Assembly: GCF_024171955.1 (NCBI RefSeq)
Contig: NZ_JAMTCS010000012.1
Span: forward strand, 1-64,000
Length of the DNA stretch: 64,000 nt
DNA from: Promicromonospora thailandica
Lineage (GTDB): Bacteria; Actinomycetota; Actinomycetes; Actinomycetales; Cellulomonadaceae
Reading direction: 5' to 3'
Below, piece after piece: positions 16,160 through 25,060 of the stretch (position 1 is the first letter of the stretch; each line of letters opens with the position of its first letter). The notes under the pieces were generated by a model. That model was given only the letters and a program-made list of their open reading frames with translations. It had not been told where the DNA came from and did no database searches. A program made the position numbers and the translations under genes.

Positions 16160-17581
16160 ATGAGCCTGCGCCGGCCCACGGTGCGGGCCAAGGTCGTGGC
16201 GGTGGTCGTGGCGGTGACCGCCGTGGGCCTGTTCGGGGCGGGTCTGCTCACCCACGCCATCCAGACCCAGCAGATCATGGACGACATCTCCGAGGACTTC
16301 GACCAGGAGATCCGCGAGCTGCAGCGGCTCGCCTCCGACGGCGTGGACCCCGACACGGGCGAGCCGTTCCGGGGCGCCGGCCGCCTGATGAGCGTGGCCA
16401 TGGAGCGCAACGTGCCGGGCAGCGACGAGATGTTCGTCAGCTATCTCGACGGCGAGCTCCAGCAGTCCAACCCGCCCACGTCGTCGCGCGTCGTGGCGGA
16501 GAGCGACGTCGTCCAGGACGTCGTGGACGGCCTGACACCACAGTCCGGGCGCACCGTGCAGCGCGAGATCGACACCGAGATCGGCCGCGTGTGGTTCGTC
16601 GTCGTGCCCGTGACGGTGCCCGACCGCCAGGAGGTGGGCGCCTACGTCCTGGCGTCCGCCCTGGACCGGGCGCTCGACGCCGAGTACTCGGTCATGCGCA
16701 CGTACGCGATCGTGTGCTCGGTGGCGCTGGTGCTGCTCGGCCTGTCCGCGTGGATCGTGATCAGCCGCCTGCTGCGGCCGCTGCGCCAGCTCAGCGCCAC
16801 CGCCACGCGGGTCACCGAGACCGACCTCGCCCAGCGCGTGCCCGTCGCCACCGAGGACGACCTCGGCGACCTCGCGGGCGCGTTCAACACCATGCTCGAC
16901 CGGCTCTCCACCGCCATCGAGACGCAGCGTCGCTTCCTCGACGACGCCGGGCACGAGCTGCGCACGCCGCTGACCGTGCTGCGCGGCCACCTCGAGGTGC
17001 TCGACCCCGACGACCCCGCGGACGTGCGCGAGACCCGCGACCTGCTGCTCGACGAGACCGCCCGGATGGGCCAGATCGTCGAGGAGCTCGTGCTGCTCGC
17101 CCGGTCCGAGCGGTCCGACTTCGTGACCCCGGCCCCCGTGGACCTGGGCCGGCTCACCGACGACGTGCACGACAAGGCGCGCGCCCTCGGCGCACGCCGC
17201 TGGGTCGTGGACGCGCGGGCCGACGTCGAGGTGGTCGCCGACGCGCACCGCCTCACCCAGGCGGTGCTGCAGCTCGCGGACAACGCCGTGAAGTTCACCG
17301 GCCCCGACGACGAGGTGGGCATCGGCACGGAGGTGGTCGGGCGCCGGGTGCGGCTCTGGGTGCGGGACACGGGTCCGGGCGTGCCGCCGGACGAGGCGGA
17401 GCGCATCTTCGACCGGTTCGCGCGGGGCGGCGACACCGGTGGCGTGCCCGGCTCGGGCCTCGGCCTCGCGATCGTGCGCGCCATCGCCCAGGGGCACGGC
17501 GGCGACGTGGCGGTGGAGCGGCCGGCCGGCGGCGGCGCGCGGTTCGTGATGACGTGGCCGGCGACCGGGGAGGCACCGTGA
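16160..17581 (+). CDS. Two-component sensor histidine kinase
   Basis: The 473-residue kinase has two membrane helices (about residues 12-34 and 178-200) around a roughly 145-residue extracytoplasmic sensor region. A HAMP domain (RLLRPLRQLSATATRVTETDL) follows, then an H-box with the phosphorylated His265 (FLDDAGHELRTPLTVLRGH). The ATPase domain shows N-box QLADNAVKF, DTGPGVP and GSGLGLAIVRAI. The signal is unknown. Its stop overlaps the response regulator start by four bases (GTGA), so the pair is coupled. Downstream lies a secreted acidic protein that is the probable regulatory target. Confidence 0.96.
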   Translation: MSLRRPTVRAKVVAVVVAVTAVGLFGAGLLTHAIQTQQIMDDISEDFDQEIRELQRLASDGVDPDTGEPFRGAGRLMSVAMERNVPGSDEMFVSYLDGELQQSNPPTSSRVVAESDVVQDVVDGLTPQSGRTVQREIDTEIGRVWFVVVPVTVPDRQEVGAYVLASALDRALDAEYSVMRTYAIVCSVALVLLGLSAWIVISRLLRPLRQLSATATRVTETDLAQRVPVATEDDLGDLAGAFNTMLDRLSTAIETQRRFLDDAGHELRTPLTVLRGHLEVLDPDDPADVRETRDLLLDETARMGQIVEELVLLARSERSDFVTPAPVDLGRLTDDVHDKARALGARRWVVDARADVEVVADAHRLTQAVLQLADNAVKFTGPDDEVGIGTEVVGRRVRLWVRDTGPGVPPDEAERIFDRFARGGDTGGVPGSGLGLAIVRAIAQGHGGDVAVERPAGGGARFVMTWPATGEAP

Positions 17582-18243
17582 ACCAGATCCTGATCGCGGA
17601 GGACGAGGAGCGCATCGCGCAGTTCGTGCGCAAGGGGCTCAAGGCGCACGGCTTCCAGCCCACCGTGGTGGCCGACGGCGCCTCGGCGCTCGCGCACGCC
17701 ATGTCCGGTGGCTACGACCTGATGGTGCTGGACATCGGGCTGCCCGTGCTGGACGGGTTCACCGTGCTGCAGCGGCTGCGCGACGTCGGCTCGACGCTGC
17801 CCGTGGTGATCCTCACCGCGCGCGACTCGCTGTCCGACCGGGTGGCCGGGCTCGAGGGCGGCGCGGACGACTACATGTCCAAGCCGTTCGGCTTCGACGA
17901 GCTGCTCGCGCGGATCCGGCTGCGGCTGCGGCGGGCCACGGCCGAGGGCGCCGCGCCGGACCGGCTGGAGCACGGCGGCGTCAGCCTCGACCTGCGCACC
18001 CGCACCGCGACCGCGGCCGGCCGCGAGGTGGAGCTGTCGGCGCGGGAGTTCGCGCTCGCGGAGGTCTTCCTCCAGCATCCCGGGCAGGTGCTGTCCCGCG
18101 AGCAGCTCCTGTCACGGGTGTGGGGGTACGACTTCGACCCCGGGTCGAACGTGGTGGACGTGTACGTGCGCTACCTGCGCAAGAAGCTCGGCGCGGACCG
18201 GATCGAGACGGTGCGCGGCGCCGGCTACCGGTTCCGGGGCTGA
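17578..18243 (+). CDS. OmpR/PhoB-family response regulator
   Basis: The 221-residue regulator has a receiver domain with acidic pocket EDEE near residue 9, phosphoacceptor Asp52 in VLDIGLP, the switch Thr in ILTARDS and Lys in SKPFGF. The C-terminal winged helix shows ELSAREFALAEVFLQHPGQVLSREQLLSRVWGYDF and VVDVYVRYLRKKLG. OmpR-type regulators bind tandem half-sites about 11 bases apart. Exactly such an array follows at 18255-18283, twelve bases after its stop codon. Confidence 0.97.
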   Translation: MNQILIAEDEERIAQFVRKGLKAHGFQPTVVADGASALAHAMSGGYDLMVLDIGLPVLDGFTVLQRLRDVGSTLPVVILTARDSLSDRVAGLEGGADDYMSKPFGFDELLARIRLRLRRATAEGAAPDRLEHGGVSLDLRTRTATAAGREVELSAREFALAEVFLQHPGQVLSREQLLSRVWGYDFDPGSNVVDVYVRYLRKKLGADRIETVRGAGYRFRG

Positions 18244-18254
18244 ACATGAGAGCC

Positions 18255-18283
18255 GTCTCATCTGCGTCTCCTCGTCGCCTCAT
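18255..18283 (+). promoter_or_regulatory. Triple 11-bp direct repeat, predicted OmpR-type operator
   Basis: GTCTCAT (18255), GTCTCCT (18266) and GCCTCAT (18277) repeat with an exact 11-base period. This is one helical turn, the spacing expected for head-to-tail binding by OmpR/PhoB proteins. The array lies between the response regulator gene and the acidic protein gene starting at 18349. The consensus is about G(T/C)CTC(A/C)T. Confidence 0.6.
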
Positions 18284-18348
18284 GCGGGGATCCCAGACTG
18301 GAGTCAGAAGGCATCCAGCCCGGGTGCCGCGAGACCGGAGGTGACGAC

Positions 18349-18798
18349 ATGAACCCGTCGACCATCAAGAAGCGCTGGGCCATCGTCGGAGCGGCTGCCG
18401 TGATCGGCGTCGCCGGCGCGAGCACCGCGGCGGCGCTGAACGACCCGGCCCCGCGCACGGAGGCCTCGGCGGCCGTGGCGCTCGACGCCGGGCCGTCCGA
18501 CGGTCCCACGCCCGCCTCGACGGCCGACCCGTCGCCGGAGTCGGCGGACTCGCCCAACGAGTCGGCGCGCGACACCGCGGGCTCGGCGCAGTCGGCGGAC
18601 TCGCCGGGTGACGCGAACTACGACCCGTCGCCGGAGTCGGCGGACTCGCCCAACGAGTCGGCGACCGACACGGCCGGCTCCGCGCAGTCGGCCGACTCGC
18701 CGGACGACGCGAACTACGTCGACGACCAGGACGACGACGGCAACACCCCGGCGGACAACACCCCGGACGACCGCGACGACGACCGCGACGACGACTGA
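18349..18798 (+). CDS. Secreted acidic repeat protein
   Basis: This 149-residue protein has no family I recognise. It starts with a basic stretch and a hydrophobic segment (IKKRWAIVGAAAVIGVAGASTAAAL), a likely signal peptide or anchor. A Thr/Pro/Ser linker and two 32-residue repeats (residues 60-91 and 92-123) with consensus DPSPESADSPNESA follow. The Asp-rich tail ends DDRDDDRDDD. The mature part is extremely acidic and probably disordered, which suggests cation binding or a cell-wall role. Its position behind a two-component system and the 11-bp repeats suggests it is the system's output. Confidence 0.75.
   Translation: MNPSTIKKRWAIVGAAAVIGVAGASTAAALNDPAPRTEASAAVALDAGPSDGPTPASTADPSPESADSPNESARDTAGSAQSADSPGDANYDPSPESADSPNESATDTAGSAQSADSPDDANYVDDQDDDGNTPADNTPDDRDDDRDDD
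18526..18717 (+). repeat. Two in-frame 96-bp tandem repeats
   Basis: Copies at 18526-18621 and 18622-18717 are nearly identical and encode 32 residues each. Differences are few, for example CGC versus ACC at the ARD/ATD codons and GGG versus GAC near the end. The high identity suggests a recent duplication or ongoing copy-number change. Confidence 0.85.
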
Positions 18799-18807
18799 CC
18801 GACCACC

Positions 18808-18849
18808 TGTCAGACCCCCAGGCCACCCCGGTGACCTGGGGGTCTGACA
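18808..18849. terminator. TGTCAGAC-type palindrome
   Basis: TGTCAGACCCCCAGG (18808-18822) and CCTGGGGGTCTGACA (18835-18849) form a perfect 15-bp stem. An inner CACC/GGTG extension (18824-18833) surrounds a two-base loop. It lies ten bases after the acidic protein stop and can act as its terminator. It is the second member of the repeat family first seen at 13620. Confidence 0.75.
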
Positions 18850-18897
18850 CGTCCGGGGGCATACCCAGGAGCAACCTGGCGCGCCTACACTGCGCGC

Positions 18898-20379
18898 GTG
18901 ACCCGTACCCCCCATCGTCCGCGGATCGCGATCTGCGGCATGGCCATCGAGTCCAGCACGTTCTCCCCGCACCGCTCGGGCTGGGAGGCGTTCACCCTGC
19001 TGCGTGGCAACGAGCTCGTCCGGCGGTACCCGTTCCTCCGGGACGGCGCACCCCTGCGCCGCGAGGCCGAGTGGGTGGGGGTGCTGCGGGCGTCGGCCTT
19101 CCCGGGCGGCCCCGTCCTGACCGACGTCTACGAGTCGGTCCGGGCCGAGATCGGCCTGGCCCTGGAGGCGCAGGGGCCGTTCGACGGGGTGCTGCTCGAC
19201 GTCCACGGTGCGATGTCCGTGCTCGGGTACACCGACGCCGAGGCGGACCTCGCGCGGGCGGTGCGGGACGCCGTCGGGCCGGACTGCCTGGTCGCCGCCA
19301 CGATGGACGTGCACGGCAACGTCTCCCGCGAGCTGGCCCGGGCGGTCGACCTCGTCTCGTGCCACCGCACGGCCGCGCACGAGGACGACGACGAGGCGCG
19401 CGAGCGCGCCGCCACCACCCTGCTGCGCCGCGTCGACCACGGAGGCCGGCCGCACAAGGCCTGGGTACAGGTGCCCGTGCTGCTGCCGGGGGAGCGCGTC
19501 AGCACCCGCCGGGAGCCGGCGCGCGGGATCTACGCGGACGTCGCGCGGGTCGCGGAGCTCGACGGCGTGCTCGACGCGTCGCTGTGGGTCGGGTACGCGT
19601 GGGCGGACGAGCCGCGGTGCCGGGCCGCCGTCGTCGTCACCGGCGACGAGCCCGACGTGCTGGTGCGCGAGGCCGGGCGCCTGGCGCGGCGGTACTGGGA
19701 CGCGCGCGACGAGCTCGGGCCGGTCGCACCCGCCGGGACCTACGAGGAGTGCCTGGCGGCGGTGCTGGCGGGCGACGCGCGGCCGTTCGTGCTGTCGGAC
19801 TCGGGCGACAACCCCATGGCGGGCGGCGCCGGCGACGTCACCTGGACCCTCGCGCGCCTGCTCGACGAACCCGTCTTCGCCCTACCGCCCGAGGCCGGCG
19901 GACGCACGGGGATCTACGCGTCCCTGCCCGACGCCGAGGCCGCGCGGACGGTCGCGGACGCCGGGGTGGGCGCCCGCGTCGAGGTCGGGGCCGGGGCCCG
20001 GGTCGACGCCGCGCACCACGGCCCGGTGACGCTCCGGGGCGTGGTGGAGCACGTGCGGACGGACGACCCCGTGGCCGGCATCGTGTGCGTCGTGGCGGTC
20101 GGCGGGCTCCGGGTCGTGCTGACCGAGCGCCGCCGGCCCTACCACCTGGAGTCCGACTTCACGGCGCTCGGGCTGGACCCGCGCGGCACGGACGTCGTCG
20201 TCGTCAAGATCGGCACCCTCGAGACCGAGCTGCACGACATGGCCGAGGACTGGATGCTCATGCTCACGCCGGGCGGCGTGGACCAGGACCTGTCGCGCCT
20301 GGGCCACCACCGGCTGGGCGGGCCGGTCCACCCCTTCTCGTCCCCCGGGTCCTACGACCCGGAGCCCGAGCTGCTGTGA
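18898..20379 (+). CDS. M81-family metallopeptidase (MlrC-like)
   Basis: The 493-residue protein has the M81 layout. The N-terminal part shows RIAICGMAIESSTFSPH, LLDVHGAMSVLGY (metal ligands Asp and His), DVHGNVS, and the CHRTAAHEDDDEARERA segment. The C-terminal MlrC part contains LSDSGDNPMAGGAGDVTW. MlrC hydrolyses linear microcystin products; relatives elsewhere act on other small peptides or amides, and the substrate here is unknown. GTG 18898 is six bases after TACACT (18886-18891), indicating leaderless transcription. It abuts the next convergent gene with no gap. Confidence 0.88.
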   Translation: MTRTPHRPRIAICGMAIESSTFSPHRSGWEAFTLLRGNELVRRYPFLRDGAPLRREAEWVGVLRASAFPGGPVLTDVYESVRAEIGLALEAQGPFDGVLLDVHGAMSVLGYTDAEADLARAVRDAVGPDCLVAATMDVHGNVSRELARAVDLVSCHRTAAHEDDDEARERAATTLLRRVDHGGRPHKAWVQVPVLLPGERVSTRREPARGIYADVARVAELDGVLDASLWVGYAWADEPRCRAAVVVTGDEPDVLVREAGRLARRYWDARDELGPVAPAGTYEECLAAVLAGDARPFVLSDSGDNPMAGGAGDVTWTLARLLDEPVFALPPEAGGRTGIYASLPDAEAARTVADAGVGARVEVGAGARVDAAHHGPVTLRGVVEHVRTDDPVAGIVCVVAVGGLRVVLTERRRPYHLESDFTALGLDPRGTDVVVVKIGTLETELHDMAEDWMLMLTPGGVDQDLSRLGHHRLGGPVHPFSSPGSYDPEPELL

Positions 20380-21504
20380 TCAGATCGCGCCCTGGAAGTT
20401 CGCGCAGCCGCCGGCCGGCACGAATCCCAGCGCCACGTTGATCGCGAGCATGTGCGGGTTCTCCTCGTTGTTCCACGTGTAGATGCGCCGGGCGCCGGGC
20501 CGCAGCCGCGCGTGCTCGCGCAGGTTCACGGCCTTGACCAGCATGCCGAGCCGGTGCCCGCGGTGTGCCCGGAGCACCACCGTGGCCTGCTGGTCGGTGT
20601 GGTCGGGCTTGAGGTCGTTCCACCGCAGCATGCTCAGCGCCACGAGCTCGCCGGTGGCCACGTGCTCGGCGGCCGTCACCACGTACTGGTCGCCCTTGGC
20701 CGCGACGGCCGCCTCCTCGAGCCGGATCCGGTCGGCGTCCCACACGTCCGACTCCATGTCGAGACCGCCGCGCGGCTCGTCGTCGGACAGCGCCTGCTCG
20801 AGGGCGGCGTACTGCTCGATCCACGCCTCCGGGGTGGGCGCCGTCCACGTGTGCACGCGGTACGCGTCACCCGCGACGGCCCGTGACTCCGCCTCGAACC
20901 GCGACACCACCTCGGGCGCCACCGGCAGGTCGAGCCGCGAGCGGCGCTCGACGAGCTGGAGCGTCAGGCCCAGCTTCTGCGCCAGTACGACGCCCGGCAG
21001 GTCCGCCGCGACGACACCGCTGCCCGACGCCGGGGTCAGCGTCTCGCCCGCCGGACGGCCCGGCCCGAAGTCGAGGTACCCCATGAACGACGTCCGGCCC
21101 TCCGCCCGCGCGGTGTCGAGCGCCCACCGGGCCAGGGCCGCGCCGATGCCCTGCCGCCGGTGCTCCGGGTGCACCGTGACGGACCCGAACGCGAGCTCCC
21201 GGTTGGCCCGGACCTGCAGGAACAGCACGCCCTCACCGATCACGCGCGGGCCGTCGGGCCCGTCCACCACGGCGACCTGCCGCACCTTGCGCACGTACTC
21301 CTGGTTGTTCGCGCCCACCAGGATGCCGATCGCCGTCGGGGCGGCGTCCGCGTTGCCCAGGTCGGCCGTCTGGGCCGCGACGTGCAGGTCGGCGATGCCC
21401 CGGTACGCCCAGGCGTCGGCGTCGTCGAGCGACGCCGGGTGCGGCGGGGTGACGAGCCGCCACGCCGACGTCGCCGGGGCGGGTACTGCCGAGGATGTGC
21501 TCAT
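20380..21504 (-). CDS. Double-GNAT acetyltransferase, copy A
   Basis: The 374-residue protein has two GNAT-type halves. The first has the acetyl-CoA loop VTVHPEHRRQGIGAALARWALDTA near residue 120. The second has VVLRAHRGHRLGMLVKAVNLRE near residue 310, followed by NNEENPHMLAINVALGF. Both halves keep an R/Q-x-x-G-x-G/A-like motif. The architecture recalls mycothiol synthase and related tandem GNATs, but the substrate is unknown. A close paralogue lies at 23880-25019, on the other side of the GH3 gene. A CACCCT box six bases before the start suggests leaderless transcription. Confidence 0.85.
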   Translation of the reverse strand: MSTSSAVPAPATSAWRLVTPPHPASLDDADAWAYRGIADLHVAAQTADLGNADAAPTAIGILVGANNQEYVRKVRQVAVVDGPDGPRVIGEGVLFLQVRANRELAFGSVTVHPEHRRQGIGAALARWALDTARAEGRTSFMGYLDFGPGRPAGETLTPASGSGVVAADLPGVVLAQKLGLTLQLVERRSRLDLPVAPEVVSRFEAESRAVAGDAYRVHTWTAPTPEAWIEQYAALEQALSDDEPRGGLDMESDVWDADRIRLEEAAVAAKGDQYVVTAAEHVATGELVALSMLRWNDLKPDHTDQQATVVLRAHRGHRLGMLVKAVNLREHARLRPGARRIYTWNNEENPHMLAINVALGFVPAGGCANFQGAI

Positions 21505-21574
21505 GGGTCCAGGGTGCTCCCGGCGGCCCGCCGGTGCACGGTTTTATCCCGCCCGCTGCCGCTACCGTGACCGC

Positions 21575-23944
21575 ATGACGAAGAGGTCACGCGCCGCGAC
21601 CGCCCGGGCCACCGACCCGGCGGCGGTCGTCGCCCGGCTCACGCTCGACCAGAAGGCCCGGCTCGTGTCCGGGGCCTCGTTCTGGTCCACCGCCGAGGCC
21701 CCCGGCGTGCCGCCCGTCTACCTCGCCGACGGGCCGCACGGCGTGCGCCGCCTCGCACCCGACGTCGGCGGCGTCGACGGCGCCCTGCCCGCCACCTGCT
21801 TCCCGCCCGCCGTGGCGCTGGGCAGCACCTTCGACGTCGACCTCGTCGCCCGCGTCGGACAGGCGGTCGGGGCGGAGGCCCGCCGGCGCGCCGTCGACGT
21901 CGTGCTCGGCCCCGGTGTCAACATCAAGCGCACCCCCCTGTGCGGGCGCAACTTCGAGTACGTCGCCGAGGACCCGCTGCTCGCCGGCGAGATCGGTGCC
22001 GCCCTCGTCCGGGGGATCCAGCGCACCGGCGTCGGCGCGTGCGTCAAGCACTTCGCCGCGAACAACCAGGAGACCGAGCGCATGCGCGTCTCCGCCGACG
22101 TCGACGAACGCACCCTGCGCGAGACCTACCTGCGCGCCTTCCAGCGCGTGGTGACGACGGCACGGCCCGCCACCCTCATGACCTCCTACAACCGCGTCAA
22201 CGGCACCCACCCCGGCGAGGACCGCCGCCTCACCACCGAGGTGCTCCGCGACGAGTGGGGCTTCGACGGGCTCGTCGTGTCCGACTGGGGCGCCGTGCAC
22301 GACCGGCTCGCGGGCCTGCGGGCGGGCCTCGACCTGGAGATGCCGGGCGCGGGCGAGGCCCGCGTCCGGGAGATCGTCGCGGCCGTCCGGTCGGGCGCCC
22401 TCGACCCCGCCGACGTCGACCGCTCGGCCACCCGCGTGGTCACCCTGGCGCTCGCGGCGCAGGCCGCCCGCGACCGGGACGGCGGGGACCGGCCGACGGA
22501 CGGCGCGCCCGGAACCTGGCACGACGACGCGCACCACGCGCTGGCCCGCGAGGCCGCGAGCCGCGCGATCGTGCTGCTCAAGAACGACGGCGGGCTGCTG
22601 CCCCTGTCCCCGCGCACGCGCCTCGCCGTGATCGGCGAGCTCGCCCGCACGCCCCGCTACCAGGGTGCGGGCTCGTCCCAGGTGGTGCCGACCCTGGTCG
22701 AGGACGCGCTCACCGCGATCCGCGACTCGGCGGCCGACGTCGTGTTCGCCCCCGGGTACACGGCGGAGCCCCGCGACGCGCGGCGCGGCGCAGGCCGGCG
22801 GGGCGGCCGGAAGGGCGCGGCGGCGCTCGCCGACGAGGCCGTCGCCGCAGCGCGGGACGCGGGCGTCGTGCTCTTCTTCGCGGGCCTGCCCCGGGCCGCC
22901 GAGGCCGAGGGGCGCGACCGCGAGCACATCGAGCTCCCGGTGGACCAGCTCGACCTGCTCGACCGGGTGCTGGCGGTCAACCCGCGCGTCGTCGTGGTGC
23001 TGTCGAACGGTTCGGTGGTGCGACTGTCCGGGTTCGCCGACCGGGTGCCCGCGATCGTCGAGGGCTGGCTGCTCGGGCAGGCCGGTGGTGCGGCGACGGT
23101 CGACGTGCTGTTCGGCCGCGTCAACCCCTCCGGGCGGCTGGCCGAGACCGTCCCGCTGCGGCTCGAGGACACCCCCGCCTGGACGAGCTCTCCCGGGGCC
23201 GGCCTGCACGTCACCTACGGCGAGGGGATCTTCGTGGGCTACCGCTGGTACGACGCACGGGACCTGACCGTGCAGTACCCCTTCGGCCACGGGCTGTCGT
23301 ACACGACGTTCGCCTACGCGGGCCTGGCGGTCGGCCGCCCGGCGGACGGCGAGGCGCTCGACGTGCGCGTCACGGTCACCAACACCGGCGGTGTGGCCGG
23401 GCGCGAGGTGGTGCAGTGCTACGTGTCGCTGCCGGGTTCCGCGGTCCCACGGGCGCCGCGCGCGCTGGCGGCGTTCGCCGTGGTCGACCTGGCGCCGGGG
23501 GAGTCGCGGGAGGTCGCGCTGACGGTGGACCGGGCCGACCTCGCGTACTGGGACGTACGCGCCGGCCGGTGGCTCGTGGAGGGCGGCACCTACCGCGTCG
23601 AGGTCGGGGCGTCGAGCCGCGACCTGCGCGTGGCGGCCGAGACCGAAGTGCGCGGGGACGCCGTCGTGCTCCCGCTCACCCCGGGGTCGTCGGTGGGGGA
23701 GGCGATGGCGCACCCGGTCGTGGGCGGCACGGTCAGGGCGCTGCTGCGCGCGGCCCGGCTCTCCCCGGACGTCCTGGTCATGCTCACGGCGATGCCGCTG
23801 GAACGCCTGCCCTACCAGCCGGGCTCGGGGGTGACCCAGCGCCGGCTCCGCCGGCTGCTGGCCCTGGCGAACGGCCCGCTCAGCCGGCTCGCTTCTGGAG
23901 GGCGGCCTCGGCGCCCGAGGGGCGGAAGCCCAGCGCCACGTTGA
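21575..23944 (+). CDS. GH3 beta-glucosidase-like glycoside hydrolase
   Basis: The 789-residue protein has an N-terminal GH3 barrel starting LADGPHGVRR, with GPGVNIKRTPLCGRNFEYVAEDP and KHFAANNQE. The nucleophile is Asp237 in VVSDWGAVHD. The C-terminal alpha/beta sandwich (SRAIVLLKNDGGLLPL through EGWLLGQAGG) and a fibronectin-like domain (YPFGHGLSYTTF, TVTNTGGVAGREVVQCYV) follow. No signal peptide is seen, so it is cytoplasmic. The layout fits beta-glucosidases of the Bgl3B type. ATG 21575 follows TACCGT by six bases. The last 65 bases overlap the convergent GNAT copy B. Confidence 0.92.
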   Translation: MTKRSRAATARATDPAAVVARLTLDQKARLVSGASFWSTAEAPGVPPVYLADGPHGVRRLAPDVGGVDGALPATCFPPAVALGSTFDVDLVARVGQAVGAEARRRAVDVVLGPGVNIKRTPLCGRNFEYVAEDPLLAGEIGAALVRGIQRTGVGACVKHFAANNQETERMRVSADVDERTLRETYLRAFQRVVTTARPATLMTSYNRVNGTHPGEDRRLTTEVLRDEWGFDGLVVSDWGAVHDRLAGLRAGLDLEMPGAGEARVREIVAAVRSGALDPADVDRSATRVVTLALAAQAARDRDGGDRPTDGAPGTWHDDAHHALAREAASRAIVLLKNDGGLLPLSPRTRLAVIGELARTPRYQGAGSSQVVPTLVEDALTAIRDSAADVVFAPGYTAEPRDARRGAGRRGGRKGAAALADEAVAAARDAGVVLFFAGLPRAAEAEGRDREHIELPVDQLDLLDRVLAVNPRVVVVLSNGSVVRLSGFADRVPAIVEGWLLGQAGGAATVDVLFGRVNPSGRLAETVPLRLEDTPAWTSSPGAGLHVTYGEGIFVGYRWYDARDLTVQYPFGHGLSYTTFAYAGLAVGRPADGEALDVRVTVTNTGGVAGREVVQCYVSLPGSAVPRAPRALAAFAVVDLAPGESREVALTVDRADLAYWDVRAGRWLVEGGTYRVEVGASSRDLRVAAETEVRGDAVVLPLTPGSSVGEAMAHPVVGGTVRALLRAARLSPDVLVMLTAMPLERLPYQPGSGVTQRRLRRLLALANGPLSRLASGGRPRRPRGGSPAPR

Positions 23945-25019
23945 TGGACAGCATGTGGGCGTTCTCCTCCGCGTTGAACGTGTGCACGCGCTCGGTCCGC
24001 GGATGCCGGGTGGCGAGCTCGCGCAGGTTGACCGCCTTGACCAGCATGCCCAGCCGGTGACCGCGGTGCGTGCTGAGCACGATGGTCTCCTCCTGGAACA
24101 CGAACGCCGGCCGGCCGTCCTGCAGCAGGAACGAGGTGCCGCCCACGACCTCGCCGGACGGCACGTGCTCCACCAGGGTGGTCAGCAGGCGCTGGCCGCT
24201 GTCGGCCCGGTCCCGGAGGTAGACGCGCACGCGCTCGGCGTCCCACGTCTCCTCGCCGAAGTCGAGCGCGCCCTGCGGCACGTCGGTGGACATCCGGGTC
24301 ATGAGGCGGGCGTACCCCGCGTGCCACGCCTCCGGCAGCTCCTCCCACGTGTGGGTCACGTAGTCGGCGCCGGCCGCAGCCCGGGCGTCCGCCTCGAACG
24401 CGGCGAGGGCCTCCGGGGCCACCGGCAGGTCGAGGCGCGACATGCGCTCCACCTGCTCGAGCGTGTACCCGCGGCCGAGGGCGAACCGGGCCCCGCCGGC
24501 GTCCGCCGGGAGCCGGCCCGCTCCGGTGGCGGGCACGAGCGCGTCCTCGTCGTCGGCGGCCTCGCGGGGCGAGAGCGACCAGCCGAAGAGCGTGGTGCGG
24601 CCGGCGGCGGTGGCCGCCTGCTCCGCCCGCTCCGCCAGCGCGGTGCCGACGCCGTGCCGCCGGTGGTCCGGGTGCACGCCCACGTAGACGTCGGCGGTGT
24701 GGGTGTTGTGGTCGCGCGGCATCGCGAGGAAGGCGTAGCCGATCACGTCGTCGGCGGCCGGCGCGGCGCCGTCCGCCCGGTCGCGGACCGCGACGAACCG
24801 CCGCTTGTCCGCGTACTCCTGGTGCAGCATGCCGCTGACGAGCTGTGCCACGGGGCGGGCGAGGTCGTCGTACCCGAGGTTCGCGGTCTCGACGGCGCTG
24901 TCGACGGCCGCCATGCCGTGGTACGCCCAGGCGTCGGGATGGTCGACGGCGGGGACCGCCTCCACCTCGAGGATGCGCCACGTCGTCGGCCCTGGCGCGT
25001 AGCCGGTCGGGGAGGTCAT
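23880..25019 (-). CDS. Double-GNAT acetyltransferase, copy B
   Basis: The 379-residue protein is a paralogue of copy A at 20380. Shared blocks are HPDAWAYHGMAAVDSAVETANLG (A: DADAWAYRGIADLHVAAQTADLG), GVHPDHRRHGVGTALAERA, MSRLDLPVAPEALAAFEADARA and STHRGHRLGMLVKAVNLREL. Both GNAT halves and the near-identical C-terminal acetyl-CoA loop are retained. The target is unknown. A CACCCT box six bases upstream of ATG 25019 again suggests a leaderless mRNA. Its 3' end overlaps the GH3 gene by 65 bases tail to tail. Confidence 0.85.
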   Translation of the reverse strand: MTSPTGYAPGPTTWRILEVEAVPAVDHPDAWAYHGMAAVDSAVETANLGYDDLARPVAQLVSGMLHQEYADKRRFVAVRDRADGAAPAADDVIGYAFLAMPRDHNTHTADVYVGVHPDHRRHGVGTALAERAEQAATAAGRTTLFGWSLSPREAADDEDALVPATGAGRLPADAGGARFALGRGYTLEQVERMSRLDLPVAPEALAAFEADARAAAGADYVTHTWEELPEAWHAGYARLMTRMSTDVPQGALDFGEETWDAERVRVYLRDRADSGQRLLTTLVEHVPSGEVVGGTSFLLQDGRPAFVFQEETIVLSTHRGHRLGMLVKAVNLRELATRHPRTERVHTFNAEENAHMLSINVALGFRPSGAEAALQKRAG

Positions 25020-25060
25020 GCGACCAGGGTGCCCCCGTCCGCCGTCGGGCGGCGAGAGAA

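Noticed and set aside
20483-21574. Long N-terminal extension of the GH3 gene
   Set aside because: The added sequence is antisense to the GNAT gene and lacks domains; ATG 21575 has a leaderless promoter box and starts just before the GH3 fold.
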